DNA of 64,000 nucleotides from Streptomyces cyaneofuscatus (GCF_000718135.1 NZ_JOEM01000004.1:310001-374000), one strand, 5' to 3'; shown: positions 33,772-42,205, numbered from the stretch's first letter. Notes: a model not told the origin generated them from the sequence alone. Program-made: numbers and translations.

Positions 33772-35154
33772 TCAGGTCATGGTGACGGTCGAGTACCTGT
33801 CCGGCGCGGAGCTGTCCCACGCCACGTGGACCTGGCAGTGGACCGGCTGGCCGGTGGCGACGAGTCCGCTCGCCGCGATGGCGCCCGACGGATCGGTCAG
33901 CGTACTGAACAGGCCCCCGGCGGGCCCGGCCCCGCCCTGGGTGAATCCCAGCGCGCCCGGCGCGACGGTGGTGGGATAGAAGGCCGCGTCACCGGTGATC
34001 GTGTACGTGCCCCGGGTGGTGTCCTTGCGCTTCTTCCCCGGGATGATGGAGGCGAGAGAGAAGGTGTCTTCCCCTCCGTCGGACACGTTGCCCTGCGCGT
34101 CGACGATCCACAGCTCCCAGTAGCGTCCGACGGAGGCGAACACGTTGGATCGCTTGGCTGTGACGTAGGCGTCGATGTTTGCGGCGGGCAGGGCCGTCCA
34201 CGCCGAGCCGTCCCACTGCTCCACCGCGAAGACCCGGTTGATCTCCTGGATGATCAATCCTTGCTGAGGCGGGTTGACGCTCAGCTGCCGCCTGCGTTCG
34301 AAGTAGCCGCACTCGCCTTCCAGCTCGTCCGCCGGCAGGTTGGTGAGCGCGGCCTGCGACGCGACGGGGGCGGCGGTACCGGTGCCGGTGGCCGTGCTCC
34401 CCGTGGAGGGAGCGCGTTGGATGGGCGATGGAGAGGAGTGGCCTGCGGTGTTCGCCCCGCCGAGCAGTACAGGGCCGGAGCCCGGGGAGAGGCGGTCCCG
34501 GTCCGCCGCCGGGGCGGGGAGGGGGCGGGCCAGGGCAGCTGTGGCGTTCGCTTCGGCCGCGCGCTCGAAGTGATCCGAGGGGTCCGATACGCGCAGCCCG
34601 GATCCGGTATCGGTGCCGGGCACCGGGCCCTTGCGCTGCTGGATCACGTGGGTGAGTTCGTGGGCGAGGGTGTGCTTGTCCGCGCCGCCTTGGCCGAGCA
34701 CGACGTGGTCGCCGGAGGTGTAGGCGCGGGCGCCGATCTCGGAGGCGGAGCGAGCGGCGGAGGCGCCGTCGTGGATGCGTACGGACTCGAAGCCTTCGCC
34801 GAGGCGTAACTCCATCTCCGTACGCACCGGTTCGGCGAGCGGCCGCCCGGGCGAGCGCAGCACGTCGTGCACGCTGGAGCGCTGTACGGGTGGGTTGGCC
34901 TCGGACTCCGTTGCGGCCGCGGTGTCCGGGTGGTGGCCGCGGGAGGGGTCGTGGACGTGGCGCTGGTCCTCGATCATCTGGGCGAGCGCGGCGTTGCCGA
35001 TGGAGCGCTGGAGGAAATCGGCGGTTGCCGGGGGCAGGGGCGTGTTGGGACGGATCTCCTGATCGGCCAGGGCCGGGACGCGCACACTTCTGCCGACGGG
35101 CGGCCTGATGGGCGACGCCTCGTCGTGGTCCGGGTGATGCGCCCTACCGTGCAC
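33772..35154 (-). CDS. DUF4157 protein with HExxH metalloprotease-like motif
   Basis: A 460-residue protein. A disordered N-terminus contains PLPPATADFLQRSIGNAALAQMI and PVQRSSVHDVLRSPGRPLAEPVRTEMELRLG, the DUF4157 entry sequence; FESVRIHDGASAARSASEIGARAYTSGDHVVLG and the zinc-type motif HTLAHELTHVIQQ (HELTH) complete the domain. The C-terminal 200 residues have no family I recognise. DUF4157 proteins are frequently linked to contractile injection systems as cargo or processing factors, but no such genes are in the window. GTG start at 35154 with AGGAG upstream. No signal peptide. Confidence 0.8.
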   Translation of the reverse strand: MHGRAHHPDHDEASPIRPPVGRSVRVPALADQEIRPNTPLPPATADFLQRSIGNAALAQMIEDQRHVHDPSRGHHPDTAAATESEANPPVQRSSVHDVLRSPGRPLAEPVRTEMELRLGEGFESVRIHDGASAARSASEIGARAYTSGDHVVLGQGGADKHTLAHELTHVIQQRKGPVPGTDTGSGLRVSDPSDHFERAAEANATAALARPLPAPAADRDRLSPGSGPVLLGGANTAGHSSPSPIQRAPSTGSTATGTGTAAPVASQAALTNLPADELEGECGYFERRRQLSVNPPQQGLIIQEINRVFAVEQWDGSAWTALPAANIDAYVTAKRSNVFASVGRYWELWIVDAQGNVSDGGEDTFSLASIIPGKKRKDTTRGTYTITGDAAFYPTTVAPGALGFTQGGAGPAGGLFSTLTDPSGAIAASGLVATGQPVHCQVHVAWDSSAPDRYSTVTMT

Positions 35155-35283
35155 GAGCCACTCCTAGCCGTCAACGGCCCCCGCACCGGCTGGGGTTGAC
35201 CGTAGCAAAGCTCTATCAGGCTCGCGCGCGGCAGAGAAGGGCGGCTGGCGCAGACCCAGCGCGCCGCTGCTGGGTCAAGTCGC

Positions 35284-35754
35284 TTACAGGTCGAGCACCG
35301 CCCACACCCGTCGGCCGTCTTCTGCGGTGTCCGTGCCGCACGACACGGCGCCGAGGCGGGTGAGTTCTGGGAGCACCGTGCCGTTCGCGGCCTCATGCGC
35401 CGGCTGGTGCGAGAGCGCGACGATCAGGGCCTGTTGCCCCTGGTCCGCGAGGTGCACGGACACCCTGCGGCCGCCGTCCGCGACCGCGGTGCGCACGAGT
35501 AACTCCGTCAACTCGGCTGCGGCACGGCCCGCTTCCCGGAAACCCCACTCACGCAGCCGGAGAAGCACGTGGCCCGAGGCCTTCTTCGGAGTCCAAGGCT
35601 CGCTTGGGAGTTGCCAGTTCGCGGATCTTCGGTTCCGAACCAGTGTCCGGGCACGCGGGGTAGCTGCGAGGCCGGTCTCCGGACGCGGCGGGGAGACCGG
35701 GCGCTTCGGCGGGGGCGGGGTCTTCGGCGGATGGTCCGGGGCGTGATCCGACAC
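35284..35754 (-). CDS. ATP-binding anti-sigma-factor-like protein (degenerate HATPase)
   Basis: A 156-residue protein. The first 45 residues are Pro/Lys-rich and disordered. The rest matches small Streptomyces HATPase_c proteins of the anti-sigma kinase group: NWQLPSEPWTPKKASGHVLLRLREWGFREAGRAAAELTELLVRTAVADGGRRVSVHLADQGQQALIVALSHQ. The N-box, normally ELVTNAV, reads ELTELLV, so nucleotide binding may be lost. GTG start at 35754 with AAGGAG five bases upstream. It reads toward the DUF4157 gene on the same strand, with 129 bases between them. Confidence 0.7.
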   Translation of the reverse strand: MSDHAPDHPPKTPPPPKRPVSPPRPETGLAATPRARTLVRNRRSANWQLPSEPWTPKKASGHVLLRLREWGFREAGRAAAELTELLVRTAVADGGRRVSVHLADQGQQALIVALSHQPAHEAANGTVLPELTRLGAVSCGTDTAEDGRRVWAVLDL

Positions 35755-36084
35755 GATGGCTCCTTGTCCCTGGGTCGGCGGCGCGGATGGCCATCGTGGT
35801 GGGTGTGTTGGGGCTCATGGCGGCGATCGGCTGTGGCTTCACCCGTACAGATTGGGCAGCCGTACGGCTTGACGCTGGCCAGGGACGGGGACGGAGGCGG
35901 ATGGGCGAAGCGCGGGGACGCGGGTTGATTGGCGCTGGGCTCCTGGAGGGGAGTGTGCTTGCCTGTGTTACGCCTTGCGCCTTGAGGTGGTCGATGCGAC
36001 GGCTCAATCGGCTTCGCGGGGCTTGTGCCTGTGCTGACAGTTCAGCTCTGTCACCATGTGAGGGTGAGGGACGCGCCAGTGAGT
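35755..36084. other. Intergenic region without a supported gene
   Basis: About 330 bases between the ATP-binding gene and the CRISPR leader. Frames open across it but none has family-like sequence or a matching ribosome-binding site. The stretch is less GC-rich toward its right end, and this merges into the CRISPR leader. Confidence 0.5.
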
Positions 36085-36126
36085 CAAGGGTTGGCAAATC
36101 CCCTATAAACCTGCAGGTCAGGAAGA
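36085..36126 (+). promoter_or_regulatory. CRISPR leader, proximal part
   Basis: The 42 bases immediately before the first repeat are AT-richer than surroundings and contain CTATAAACCTGCAGGTCAGG, close to the leader end I remember from actinobacterial type I-E arrays. This sets the array orientation as plus strand, with the newest spacer first. Confidence 0.6.
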
Positions 36127-36277
36127 GTGGTCCCCGCGCAGGCGGGGGTGTTCCGGTGTACCTGGCAGAGCAGGCGCGGGCGTTCGTGTGGTCCCCGCGC
36201 AGGCGGGGGCGTTCCGCGCCCCAGCGGCCTCGGTCACGGCGGGATGCCGTGGTCCCCGCGCACGCGGGGGTGTTCCG
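36127..36277 (+). CRISPR. Three-repeat type I-E CRISPR array
   Basis: Three 29-base repeats lie at 36127-36155, 36188-36216 and 36249-36277, separated by two 32-base spacers (36156-36187 and 36217-36248): the 61-base period of type I-E. Each repeat begins GTGGTCCCCGCGCA and is a GC stem (CCCCGC...GCGGGG) ending TTCCG. Repeat 2 has one change (GGGGGCG for GGGGGTG), and repeat 3 has C for G in the stem loop (GCACGCG), as expected of the leader-distal degenerate end. No cas gene is in the window. Confidence 0.9.
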
Positions 36278-36288
36278 CCAGACCGCTG

Positions 36289-36486
36289 CTGCTCCTCTGG
36301 GTACCGGACACCGACTGCGGCCGCCCCGGCCAACCAGAAGCCCTCCCCGACGGCCTCTGCCGTCCCTGCCGCACCATCCACCATCCCGACACCGATCAGG
36401 CCCCGGCCCCACCCGCCGAGACCGCCGAGACCGCCGACATCAAGGCACGCATGACCGACCTCCCCGACCTGCTCAGAACCGTCTGA
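36289..36486 (+). pseudogene. C-terminal fragment of a zinc-ribbon protein
   Basis: A plus-strand frame ending at 36486 encodes about 65 residues with sequence that looks genuinely coding: DTDCGRPGQPEALPDGLCRPCR, a four-Cys-like zinc ribbon, then an acidic/Pro linker and KARMTDLPDLLRTV. No start codon with a ribosome-binding site precedes it, because upstream is CRISPR repeat. It looks like the 3' end of a gene whose front was replaced by or joined to the array. The parent family is not identified. Confidence 0.4.
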
Positions 36487-36808
36487 GGCCGACGGCCACA
36501 GGTCTCCTGGTTTCGGCAGTACCTAGCGCACCCCACTCACGAAGAGGCCGCCGTTCTCGCCGCCCTCCCTGTATGAGCGGCTGTTCCGTCCAGGTCTGAA
36601 CGGTGTGCCGGTCGACGACGTGCACAACCCGCTCCGCCCGTCGTGGCGTGGCACCTGGACGCCGGGCCGCGGCCACGGGTGAGAGGGCGGGACGCTGACC
36701 GAAAAAACGTACGAGGGTCCAGACAACCCTGCCCCCGACTCACGAGTCACACAGGCGCCTGACTTTTCTTATGATCTAGCTCGGTCCGGAAGGGGCCTTT
36801 TTTCTGTG
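36487..36808. other. Intergenic region with probable promoter of the PA14/FnIII gene
   Basis: No gene is supported. TATGAT at 36770-36775 is a five-of-six -10 hexamer about 34 bases before the coding start; the upstream -35 (GTCACA, 36746-36751, 18-base spacing) is weak. GGAAGGGG at 36788-36795 is the ribosome-binding site. Confidence 0.5.
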
Positions 36809-38854
36809 ATGACTCGTACCCGGCTGTCCGCGTTGGCCGCGACGGCCGCGCTCGCCACCACCGGTGGCCTGGTGACCGCCGCCGCCCCCGCCTCCGCGGC
36901 GGTCACCTGCACCTCTCCTGCCTGGAAGGCGCAGTACTTCGGCAACTCCACCTTCAGCGGCACGCCGAAACTCACCGCCTGTGACACCGCCATCAGCGAG
37001 AGCTACGGGAAGGGCGACCCGGCCGGCGTCACGCTGCCCAAGGACAACTTCTCCGTCCGTTGGTCCCTCAACCGTGACTTCGGCTCGGGCGGACCCTTCC
37101 GGCTCTCCGCCGCTACGCAGGACGGCATGCGCGTCTACGTCGACGGTGTGCGGAAGATCAACTTGTGGAAGAACGTCTCCGCCACCGTCCGCAAGACCGT
37201 CGACCTGACCATCCCGGCAGGCAAGCACACGATCCGCGTGGACTTCGTGGCCTGGACCGGCGTCGCCAACGCCGCCTTCACCTACACCCCGCGCACCGAG
37301 GCCGCCGTCGACACGGTCAAGCCGCTCGCCCCGACCGGGCTCACCGCCGCGTACGACCGGACGACGGCCAGGACCACCCTGCGCTGGGCCGCCAACAAGG
37401 AGATGGACCTCGCCGCGTACCGCGTGTACCGCCGGCTGAGCACCACCAGTTGGGCCAAGGTCAGCGGGACGTCCGCGCTGACCACCCGGTCCTTCGTCGA
37501 CGCCCCGCCCGCCACCGGTCAGACCTTTCTGTACGAGGTCCGCGCCGTCGACAAGGCGGGCCGCGAGTCCACCGGTAGCCCGGACGTGACAGCGACGACC
37601 GTCGACCGCACCGGGCCGGCCGCCCCCACCGGGCTTGTGGTCACCACCGGCGACGGGTGGCACGACACCCTGAACTGGCAGAAGGCCGCCGACGCGGCGA
37701 AGTACGAGGTGTACGCCTCGCCCGCGCCCACCGGACCGTTCGAGCTGCGCGGCACGACCACCACGACGTCGTACCGGACGAACGGCGCCGTGAACAAGAA
37801 CACGTACTACCGGGTCCGGGCCCTTGATGCGGTCGGCAACCCGGGTGCGTACGCGGCGGTCACCAGCGACGGCGTCGATCGGATGCCACCGAAGTCCCCG
37901 ACCGACCTCAACGTCGTCGCCCGTCCCGGCTACACCGACCTGCACTGGCACCAGCCCGACAGTTTCACCGAGGACTACGACAACGGCGGGTACTACCGCG
38001 TGTACCGCTCGCCCGGCAAGACGTTCGACCCGGCAGCGCGAACCCAGGTGACCTGCGCCGCGGAGGAGAGCGACGACGCCGGCAACGGCGGCAACTGCTA
38101 CGACGTGGACATGCCCACGAACACGTATGTGACGTACGCCGTCACGGCGGTGGACCCGTACGGCAACGAGTCGGCGTACTCCGCCCCGCTCGTCGTCCGC
38201 ACCGGCGACACCGTGGCACCCGGCCCGGTCACCGGAGTGAAGGTCACCCCGCGCAACGACGGCATGCTGGTGAGCTGGGCCGCCTCGCCCGAGGACGACA
38301 TCGACGAGTACGTGGTGTGGAAGGGCGCCCGGCAGGCCGACGGCACGGTCACGTGGCTCGGTCCCGACACCTGCTCGGAGGGCACGAGCAACTGGCTCGC
38401 GATCCTCTGCGGCAACCTGCCGGACGGCCAGACGCACGTGTACGCGGTGGTGGCCAAGGACCACTGGGGCAACACGCTGCACCCGAGCGACCCGAAGGTC
38501 ACCGTGGTCGCGGCCACCGAACGCGACGTCCGGCCGTCCGTGACCGTCACCCGGGACTGGAGCCTCGGCAGCCTGGGACACAACCGGACGGCCACTCGTC
38601 CGTCCATCGACTGGCAGTGCACCGACACGGCCCGCTGCGCCACGGTCACGGGCTTCCGCGTGAGCCGGTGGAACCCGACGGCCAAGGCATACGAGCCCCA
38701 GCACGACGGACTGCTCCCGGCGGGCGCCCGTACGTGGGAGGACGCCACGGCGACGAAGGGGGACACGTACTTCTACACGCTTGAGGCCGTGACGGCCGAT
38801 GGCACCGTGGTGGGGACGTACCCGTGGTACATCGTCTTCCAGGACCGCGTCTGA
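36809..38854 (+). CDS. Secreted PA14 / fibronectin type III repeat protein
   Basis: About 681 residues, exported. A Sec signal (TRTRLSALAATAALATTGGLVTAAAPASAA) is cut near residue 31. A PA14-like domain follows (AWKAQYFGNSTFSG ... FSVRWSLNRDFGSGGPFRLSAATQDGMRVYVDGVRKINLW), then four or five fibronectin type III modules, each with an APTGL or PGPVTGVKV start and a YRVRALDAVGN-like end. PA14 domains bind carbohydrate and FnIII units act as spacers, so a cell-wall or polysaccharide-binding surface protein is likely. No catalytic domain or sortase motif is present. GTG at 36806 is an alternative start with better ribosome-site spacing. Confidence 0.87.
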   Translation: MTRTRLSALAATAALATTGGLVTAAAPASAAVTCTSPAWKAQYFGNSTFSGTPKLTACDTAISESYGKGDPAGVTLPKDNFSVRWSLNRDFGSGGPFRLSAATQDGMRVYVDGVRKINLWKNVSATVRKTVDLTIPAGKHTIRVDFVAWTGVANAAFTYTPRTEAAVDTVKPLAPTGLTAAYDRTTARTTLRWAANKEMDLAAYRVYRRLSTTSWAKVSGTSALTTRSFVDAPPATGQTFLYEVRAVDKAGRESTGSPDVTATTVDRTGPAAPTGLVVTTGDGWHDTLNWQKAADAAKYEVYASPAPTGPFELRGTTTTTSYRTNGAVNKNTYYRVRALDAVGNPGAYAAVTSDGVDRMPPKSPTDLNVVARPGYTDLHWHQPDSFTEDYDNGGYYRVYRSPGKTFDPAARTQVTCAAEESDDAGNGGNCYDVDMPTNTYVTYAVTAVDPYGNESAYSAPLVVRTGDTVAPGPVTGVKVTPRNDGMLVSWAASPEDDIDEYVVWKGARQADGTVTWLGPDTCSEGTSNWLAILCGNLPDGQTHVYAVVAKDHWGNTLHPSDPKVTVVAATERDVRPSVTVTRDWSLGSLGHNRTATRPSIDWQCTDTARCATVTGFRVSRWNPTAKAYEPQHDGLLPAGARTWEDATATKGDTYFYTLEAVTADGTVVGTYPWYIVFQDRV

Positions 38855-38863
38855 GGAACCTGG

Positions 38864-38913
38864 GGGCCTGTCCTCCGCATCTGCCGGGCTCATCCGGAGC
38901 GGAGGGCAGGCCC
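38864..38913 (+). terminator. Hairpin terminator after the PA14/FnIII gene
   Basis: Arms of 15 bases (38864-38878 and 38899-38913) pair with a single G-U wobble around a 20-base loop, ten bases after the stop codon. No U-tract follows. Confidence 0.75.
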
Positions 38914-38966
38914 TTCACCTGCTGAGTGGTCACCGGCGTGCCTACGGCGCTGGACGGCGGCGCCGG

Positions 38967-39236
38967 TCAGACGGACGGGGTCAGCTTCTTCGCCGTGCTG
39001 CAGTGGGCGGTCCTCGTGTGGCGCCACAGCTGGACGATCGTCAGGCCGAACAGAGCCGTGAACGCCAGGAGGATGACCGTCATGATCTCCATCTGGCGGC
39101 CGCCGCCCCCGTCGCGGTCCAGTTGGAGGAAAAGTCCCAGCAGGGAGAGCACCATGCCGCCCAGGTAGACCGAGCGGACGCGCCGCAGCTGGCGTACAGC
39201 GCGAGGGGCGAGGGCTACACGCTTCATGAAGGCCAT
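38967..39236 (-). CDS. Hypothetical small membrane protein, two helices
   Basis: An 89-residue protein with a basic N-terminus (MKRVALAPRAVRQLRRVRSVY) and two hydrophobic helices (LGGMVLSLLGLFLQL and IMTVILLAFTALFGLTIVQLW) joined by a Gly/Asp-rich turn. It is not recognised as a named family; similar two-helix proteins are common in streptomycetes. ATG at 39227 is an alternative start. Neither has a clear ribosome-binding site. Confidence 0.55.
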   Translation of the reverse strand: MAFMKRVALAPRAVRQLRRVRSVYLGGMVLSLLGLFLQLDRDGGGGRQMEIMTVILLAFTALFGLTIVQLWRHTRTAHCSTAKKLTPSV

Positions 39237-39317
39237 GTGCGCCGGATACCCCCCGGGCGCCCAGCCAGTCGCCCCCGTTGCCGCAGTTCGGTGGTGAGTG
39301 TGTCGGTGCGGTGGCAG

Positions 39318-39353
39318 CCGTTCGGGGGTGCAGGCCGCCGCACCCCCGAACGG
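39318..39353 (-). terminator. Hairpin terminator after the methyltransferase gene
   Basis: CCGTTCGGGGGTGC (39318-39331) and its exact complement (39340-39353) form a perfect 14-base stem with an eight-base loop, about 85 bases past the methyltransferase stop. It separates that gene from the small membrane protein gene. Confidence 0.75.
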
Positions 39354-39437
39354 TGCAGGTGAGGGCCGGTGCCTGGGCCCTCAGGGTGTTGTTCGGAGCG
39401 GCGAGGGTGGTCGGATTGGTCCCGGGGAAGGGAAATT

Positions 39438-40178
39438 TCAGGTCGGCTTGCGCCATACCGAGATGTGTTTTGTGGAGTCCTGGGTGAACGGTGTGCCGTC
39501 CCAGTCCGCTACCCGGCGTTCCCGTTCGAGGCCGGCGATCCTCGCCATCAGGTCCAGCTCCGCAGGCCACGCGTACCGGTGGCGGGAGTTGCCCCGGCGG
39601 TAGCGGCCGTCGTCGCCGTCGCGCGTGAAGTGGTGCGAGACGAGGATCTGCTCCACCAGGTCGAACGTGTCGAAGCCCAGATGTCGCTCGGAGACGTCGA
39701 ACGGCACCGCGGTCTGGCCGGGCGGCAGGGAGCGCAGGGGCGGCAACACCAGCTCGATGACGAATCGGCCGCCAGGTTCCAGGTGACGTGCCGCGTTGCG
39801 GAAGCACTCGACCTGTTCCTCCTGTGTGAGCAGGTTCGAGATGGTGTTGTAGACGAGGTAGACCAGGGTGAATCCGCCGGGGACGACCGTGGTCGCCATG
39901 TCCCCGATGGTCACCGGGAGTGTGTCCTCGTCGATTTTGCGGCGCAGCACCGCTGCCATGTGTTCGGACAGTTCGATGCCCACCACCGGTACGCCGCGTT
40001 CCCGGAGCGGGACGCCCACGCGGCCCGTCCCGATGGCGAACTCCAGGGCCCGGCCGTCTCCGGCCAGCTCGGCGAGGAAGTCGAGGGTGGGATGGAGAAC
40101 GGCGGCCGAGGAGTTCTCGGTCTCCTCGGCGTCGTAGCGGTCGGCGGTCGCGCGGGTCCATCGTTCGCTGCTCGTCAC
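39438..40178 (-). CDS. Class I SAM-dependent methyltransferase
   Basis: A 246-residue Rossmann-fold methyltransferase. Motif I is ALEFAIGTGRVGVPL, motif II VVGIELSEHMAAVL (acidic residue binding the SAM ribose), followed by GDMATT and FTLVYLVYNTISNLLTQEEQVECFRNAARHLEPGGRFVIEL. It is closest in pattern to the small-molecule methyltransferases (Methyltransf_25 type). Substrate unknown and the neighbours give no pathway. Start ATG at 40178. Confidence 0.87.
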   Translation of the reverse strand: MTSSERWTRATADRYDAEETENSSAAVLHPTLDFLAELAGDGRALEFAIGTGRVGVPLRERGVPVVGIELSEHMAAVLRRKIDEDTLPVTIGDMATTVVPGGFTLVYLVYNTISNLLTQEEQVECFRNAARHLEPGGRFVIELVLPPLRSLPPGQTAVPFDVSERHLGFDTFDLVEQILVSHHFTRDGDDGRYRRGNSRHRYAWPAELDLMARIAGLERERRVADWDGTPFTQDSTKHISVWRKPT

Positions 40179-40244
40179 GGGCGGACACTCTGCCGGGCAC
40201 CCCAGGGCTCTGTCGACGTATTAAGCCGCCTTCGGCCATGGAGA

Positions 40245-40781
40245 TCAGTTCGCCAGCCAGAGCGCCAGGTTCAGCGCCGCCGCGTAGCCCACCCACAGCA
40301 GGTACGGCGCCAGCAGCCAGGCCGCGCGACGGTCCACCCGGGCGCAGAGCAGCGCGGTGGCCACCACGGCCGCCAGCAGGAGGGAGATGTCCAGGAAGGC
40401 CAGTCCGTACTGTTCGGCGGCGAAGAACAGCGGCGTCCACAGCGCGTTCAGCGCCAGTTGTACGCCCCACGCCACCAGCGCCGGCCGGCGGCCCGGGCCG
40501 GGGCGGCGGGTCACGAGCCAGCCCGCCACCGCGATCATCCCGTACACCACCGTCCACACCGGGCCGAAGAGCCACCCGGGCGGCGCCCAGGCCGGCCGGT
40601 CCAGGGCGGCATATGTGCTGCCCGCGTCACCTGTCGCGGCCGCTCCGGCGGCGGCTACGCCGTAGCAGAGGGCCAGCAGCAGGAGGAGCGTGAGCCAGCT
40701 CCTCCGGCGGGATGGTGTCGCTCCGGCGGTGGAGGTGGTGGGGGTTGCGGGGGTGGTGCGATTGGTGGGGCTCTGTGGCAT
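40245..40781 (-). CDS. TspO/MBR family membrane protein
   Basis: A 178-residue five-helix tryptophan-rich sensory protein. After a 27-residue Thr/Pro-rich tail come TM1 and the family signature YAALDRPAWAPPGWLFGPVWTVVYGMIAVAGWLV, then WGVQLALNALWTPLFFAAEQYGLAFLDI, the porphyrin- or cholesterol-contact helices, and YLLWVGYAAALNLALW at the end. TspO binds tetrapyrroles and related ligands and is linked to stress or light responses. In Streptomyces it is often near carotenoid genes, but none is here. Confidence 0.92.
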   Translation of the reverse strand: MPQSPTNRTTPATPTTSTAGATPSRRRSWLTLLLLLALCYGVAAAGAAATGDAGSTYAALDRPAWAPPGWLFGPVWTVVYGMIAVAGWLVTRRPGPGRRPALVAWGVQLALNALWTPLFFAAEQYGLAFLDISLLLAAVVATALLCARVDRRAAWLLAPYLLWVGYAAALNLALWLAN

Positions 40782-41129
40782 GGGCGTACTCCTGTTCCTG
40801 TGTTCCGTAATTCGGTGGTCCGGCTCCCTTTCCCGTTGTTACGGTGCTTCCGCCTTGTCGCGGTGCCGACCGCAGGTGACCTCTGGGCCGTGTGCCCTGG
40901 AAAGCAGTTGATGTATGCCCCGGTCAGTGACTCCGAGCCTCCCTCGTCGCGCCCACGACGCCGGGGTGACCGGGCCTGACCGCCTGCGCAGCCGTACGTT
41001 CACCGTCTGCTGACGCTCCACGGCCTGCAGCCCTTCTCCCACGGCCTCCGGCGCTCCGGCCCTCCGCCGCGAGGGGTGCTCGGTACTTCCCTGCTGCTTT
41101 GTTCCTCACCTTCGGCAAGGAGTATCCGG
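40782..41129. other. Intergenic region between divergent TspO and RNHCP genes
   Basis: About 348 bases with no supported gene. The left end, near 40795-40815, is AT-richer (TGTTCCGTAATTCGG) and is the likely TspO promoter region, but no consensus hexamer pair stands out. AAGGAG at 41118-41123 serves the first RNHCP gene. Confidence 0.45.
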
Positions 41130-41504
41130 GTGTCACACGACCACCCCCAGCACCGCTCAGCCATGTCCTCCCTCTCCACCTTCACCTGCGTCCGCTGCGG
41201 CCTGACCGTCGCCGCGTCCGCGCCCGATGGCAGCCGGCGCAACCACTGCCCCAGCTGCCTGCACTCCCAGCACCTCGTCGACCACGTCGAGGGCGGGCCC
41301 TCCGACTGCGAGGGCCGGATGACCCCGATCTCCATCGCGGTGCTCCGTACCGGTGACTGGATGGTCGTCCACCGCTGTGTCCGCTGCGACGAGCTGACCT
41401 CGAACCCCGTCTGCGGGGACGACAACCAGCTCATCCTGATGCGGATGGCCGTACGTCCACTGGCTCAGCCGCCGTTCCCGCTCGAAGCGTTCGGTGACCT
41501 GTGA
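41130..41504 (+). CDS. RNHCP domain protein, first copy
   Basis: A 124-residue zinc-binding protein of the RNHCP family, named after its core Arg-Asn-His-Cys-Pro. It has FTCVRCGLTV, GSRRNHCPSCLHSQHLVD, DCEGRMTPISIAV and HRCVRCDELTSNPVCGDDNQLIL. These Cys pairs should form two zinc knuckles. Function is not established; nucleic-acid binding is a reasonable guess. GTG at 41130 is chosen for AAGGAG six bases upstream. Its stop overlaps the start of a second RNHCP gene (GTGA). Confidence 0.85.
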   Translation: MSHDHPQHRSAMSSLSTFTCVRCGLTVAASAPDGSRRNHCPSCLHSQHLVDHVEGGPSDCEGRMTPISIAVLRTGDWMVVHRCVRCDELTSNPVCGDDNQLILMRMAVRPLAQPPFPLEAFGDL

Positions 41505-41923
41505 CGCGGCGCAAAGCCCGGCCGGGCGGGCAGCGCCGGCCCCAGCGGGCCAAGGACGTCCTCCACGGGCCGGCCGGGGCGCGCGGCGACGCGTTCCGGT
41601 GCGTCGGCTGCCGGCTCGATGTCTCCCTGGTCGCGCCGGGCACCGCCCATCGCAACCACTGCCCGTCCTGCCTGGTCAGCCTGCACGTGGACCGGCGGGT
41701 GCCGGGTGACCGGGCGGCGGGCTGCGGAGGTCGGATGACGCCGCTGAGCCTGTCGGTGCGGGCTGACGGGGAGTGGATGCTCATCCACCTCTGTCTGACC
41801 TGCGGCGAACTCAGCGCCAACCGCATCGCGGGCGACGACAACGCTCTGGCGCTGATACGGCTGGCGCTGCGGCCGCTCGCGGACGCCGGTATCCCCGCCT
41901 CGCGGGTCATGCTCGCGCTGTGA
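41501..41923 (+). CDS. RNHCP domain protein, second copy
   Basis: A 140-residue paralogue of the preceding gene with the same core: FRCVGCRLDV, TAHRNHCPSCLVSLHVD, GCGGRMTPLSLSV and HLCLTCGELSANRIAGDDNALAL. The N-terminal 28 residues are extra and strongly basic (RRKARPGGQRRPQRAKD), suited to nucleic-acid contact. The GTG start overlaps the stop of copy one, so both are made together. The pair probably arose by tandem duplication and may work as a heterodimer. Confidence 0.83.
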   Translation: MTRRKARPGGQRRPQRAKDVLHGPAGARGDAFRCVGCRLDVSLVAPGTAHRNHCPSCLVSLHVDRRVPGDRAAGCGGRMTPLSLSVRADGEWMLIHLCLTCGELSANRIAGDDNALALIRLALRPLADAGIPASRVMLAL

Positions 41924-41944
41924 GCCGGGGGGCCGTGCTGTGAT

Positions 41945-41978
41945 CGGGGGCCGTCCGGTGTTCACCGGGCGGCCCCCG
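41945..41978 (+). terminator. Strong hairpin terminator after the RNHCP pair
   Basis: Two 16-base arms (41945-41960 and 41963-41978) pair with one G-U wobble and almost no loop, about 20 bases after the second RNHCP stop. Confidence 0.75.
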
Positions 41979-42041
41979 GTCCCCGGCCCGCGGTCCGCGG
42001 TCCGCTCACCGAAAAGCAAGAAGAGAGCGGAAAGCAAGAAT

Positions 42042-42067
42042 GGGGCCCGGCCTTGCGGCCGGACCCC
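42042..42067 (-). terminator. Intrinsic terminator for the carbohydrate operon
   Basis: GGGGCCCGGCC, loop TTGC and GGCCGGACCCC form a stem with one mismatch. Read on the minus strand it is followed by TTCTTGCTTT, a T-rich tail unusual in this GC-rich DNA. It lies about 140 bases beyond the last gene of the minus-strand operon (ends 42206). Confidence 0.65.
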
Positions 42068-42205
42068 CCTCGCTTTCCCCCCGTCGGGCCTTCCCGTTCC
42101 CCCCGGACCCCTCCCCGGAAGTCCCGACGCCATGTGTGACCCGGGAGGGTACGCAAAGGTTGCAGCCCTTTACGATCTCTTTACCTTGGGCCTTGATGAG
42201 GGCTC

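Noticed and set aside
36118..36384. Open frames running across the CRISPR repeats
   Set aside because: The 61-base repeat period and identical stems show this is an array. The frames are a by-product of repeat GC content.
42013..42040. AAAGCAAGAA repeats as a regulatory site
   Set aside because: They are the T-rich tail of the minus-strand terminator at 42042-42067.
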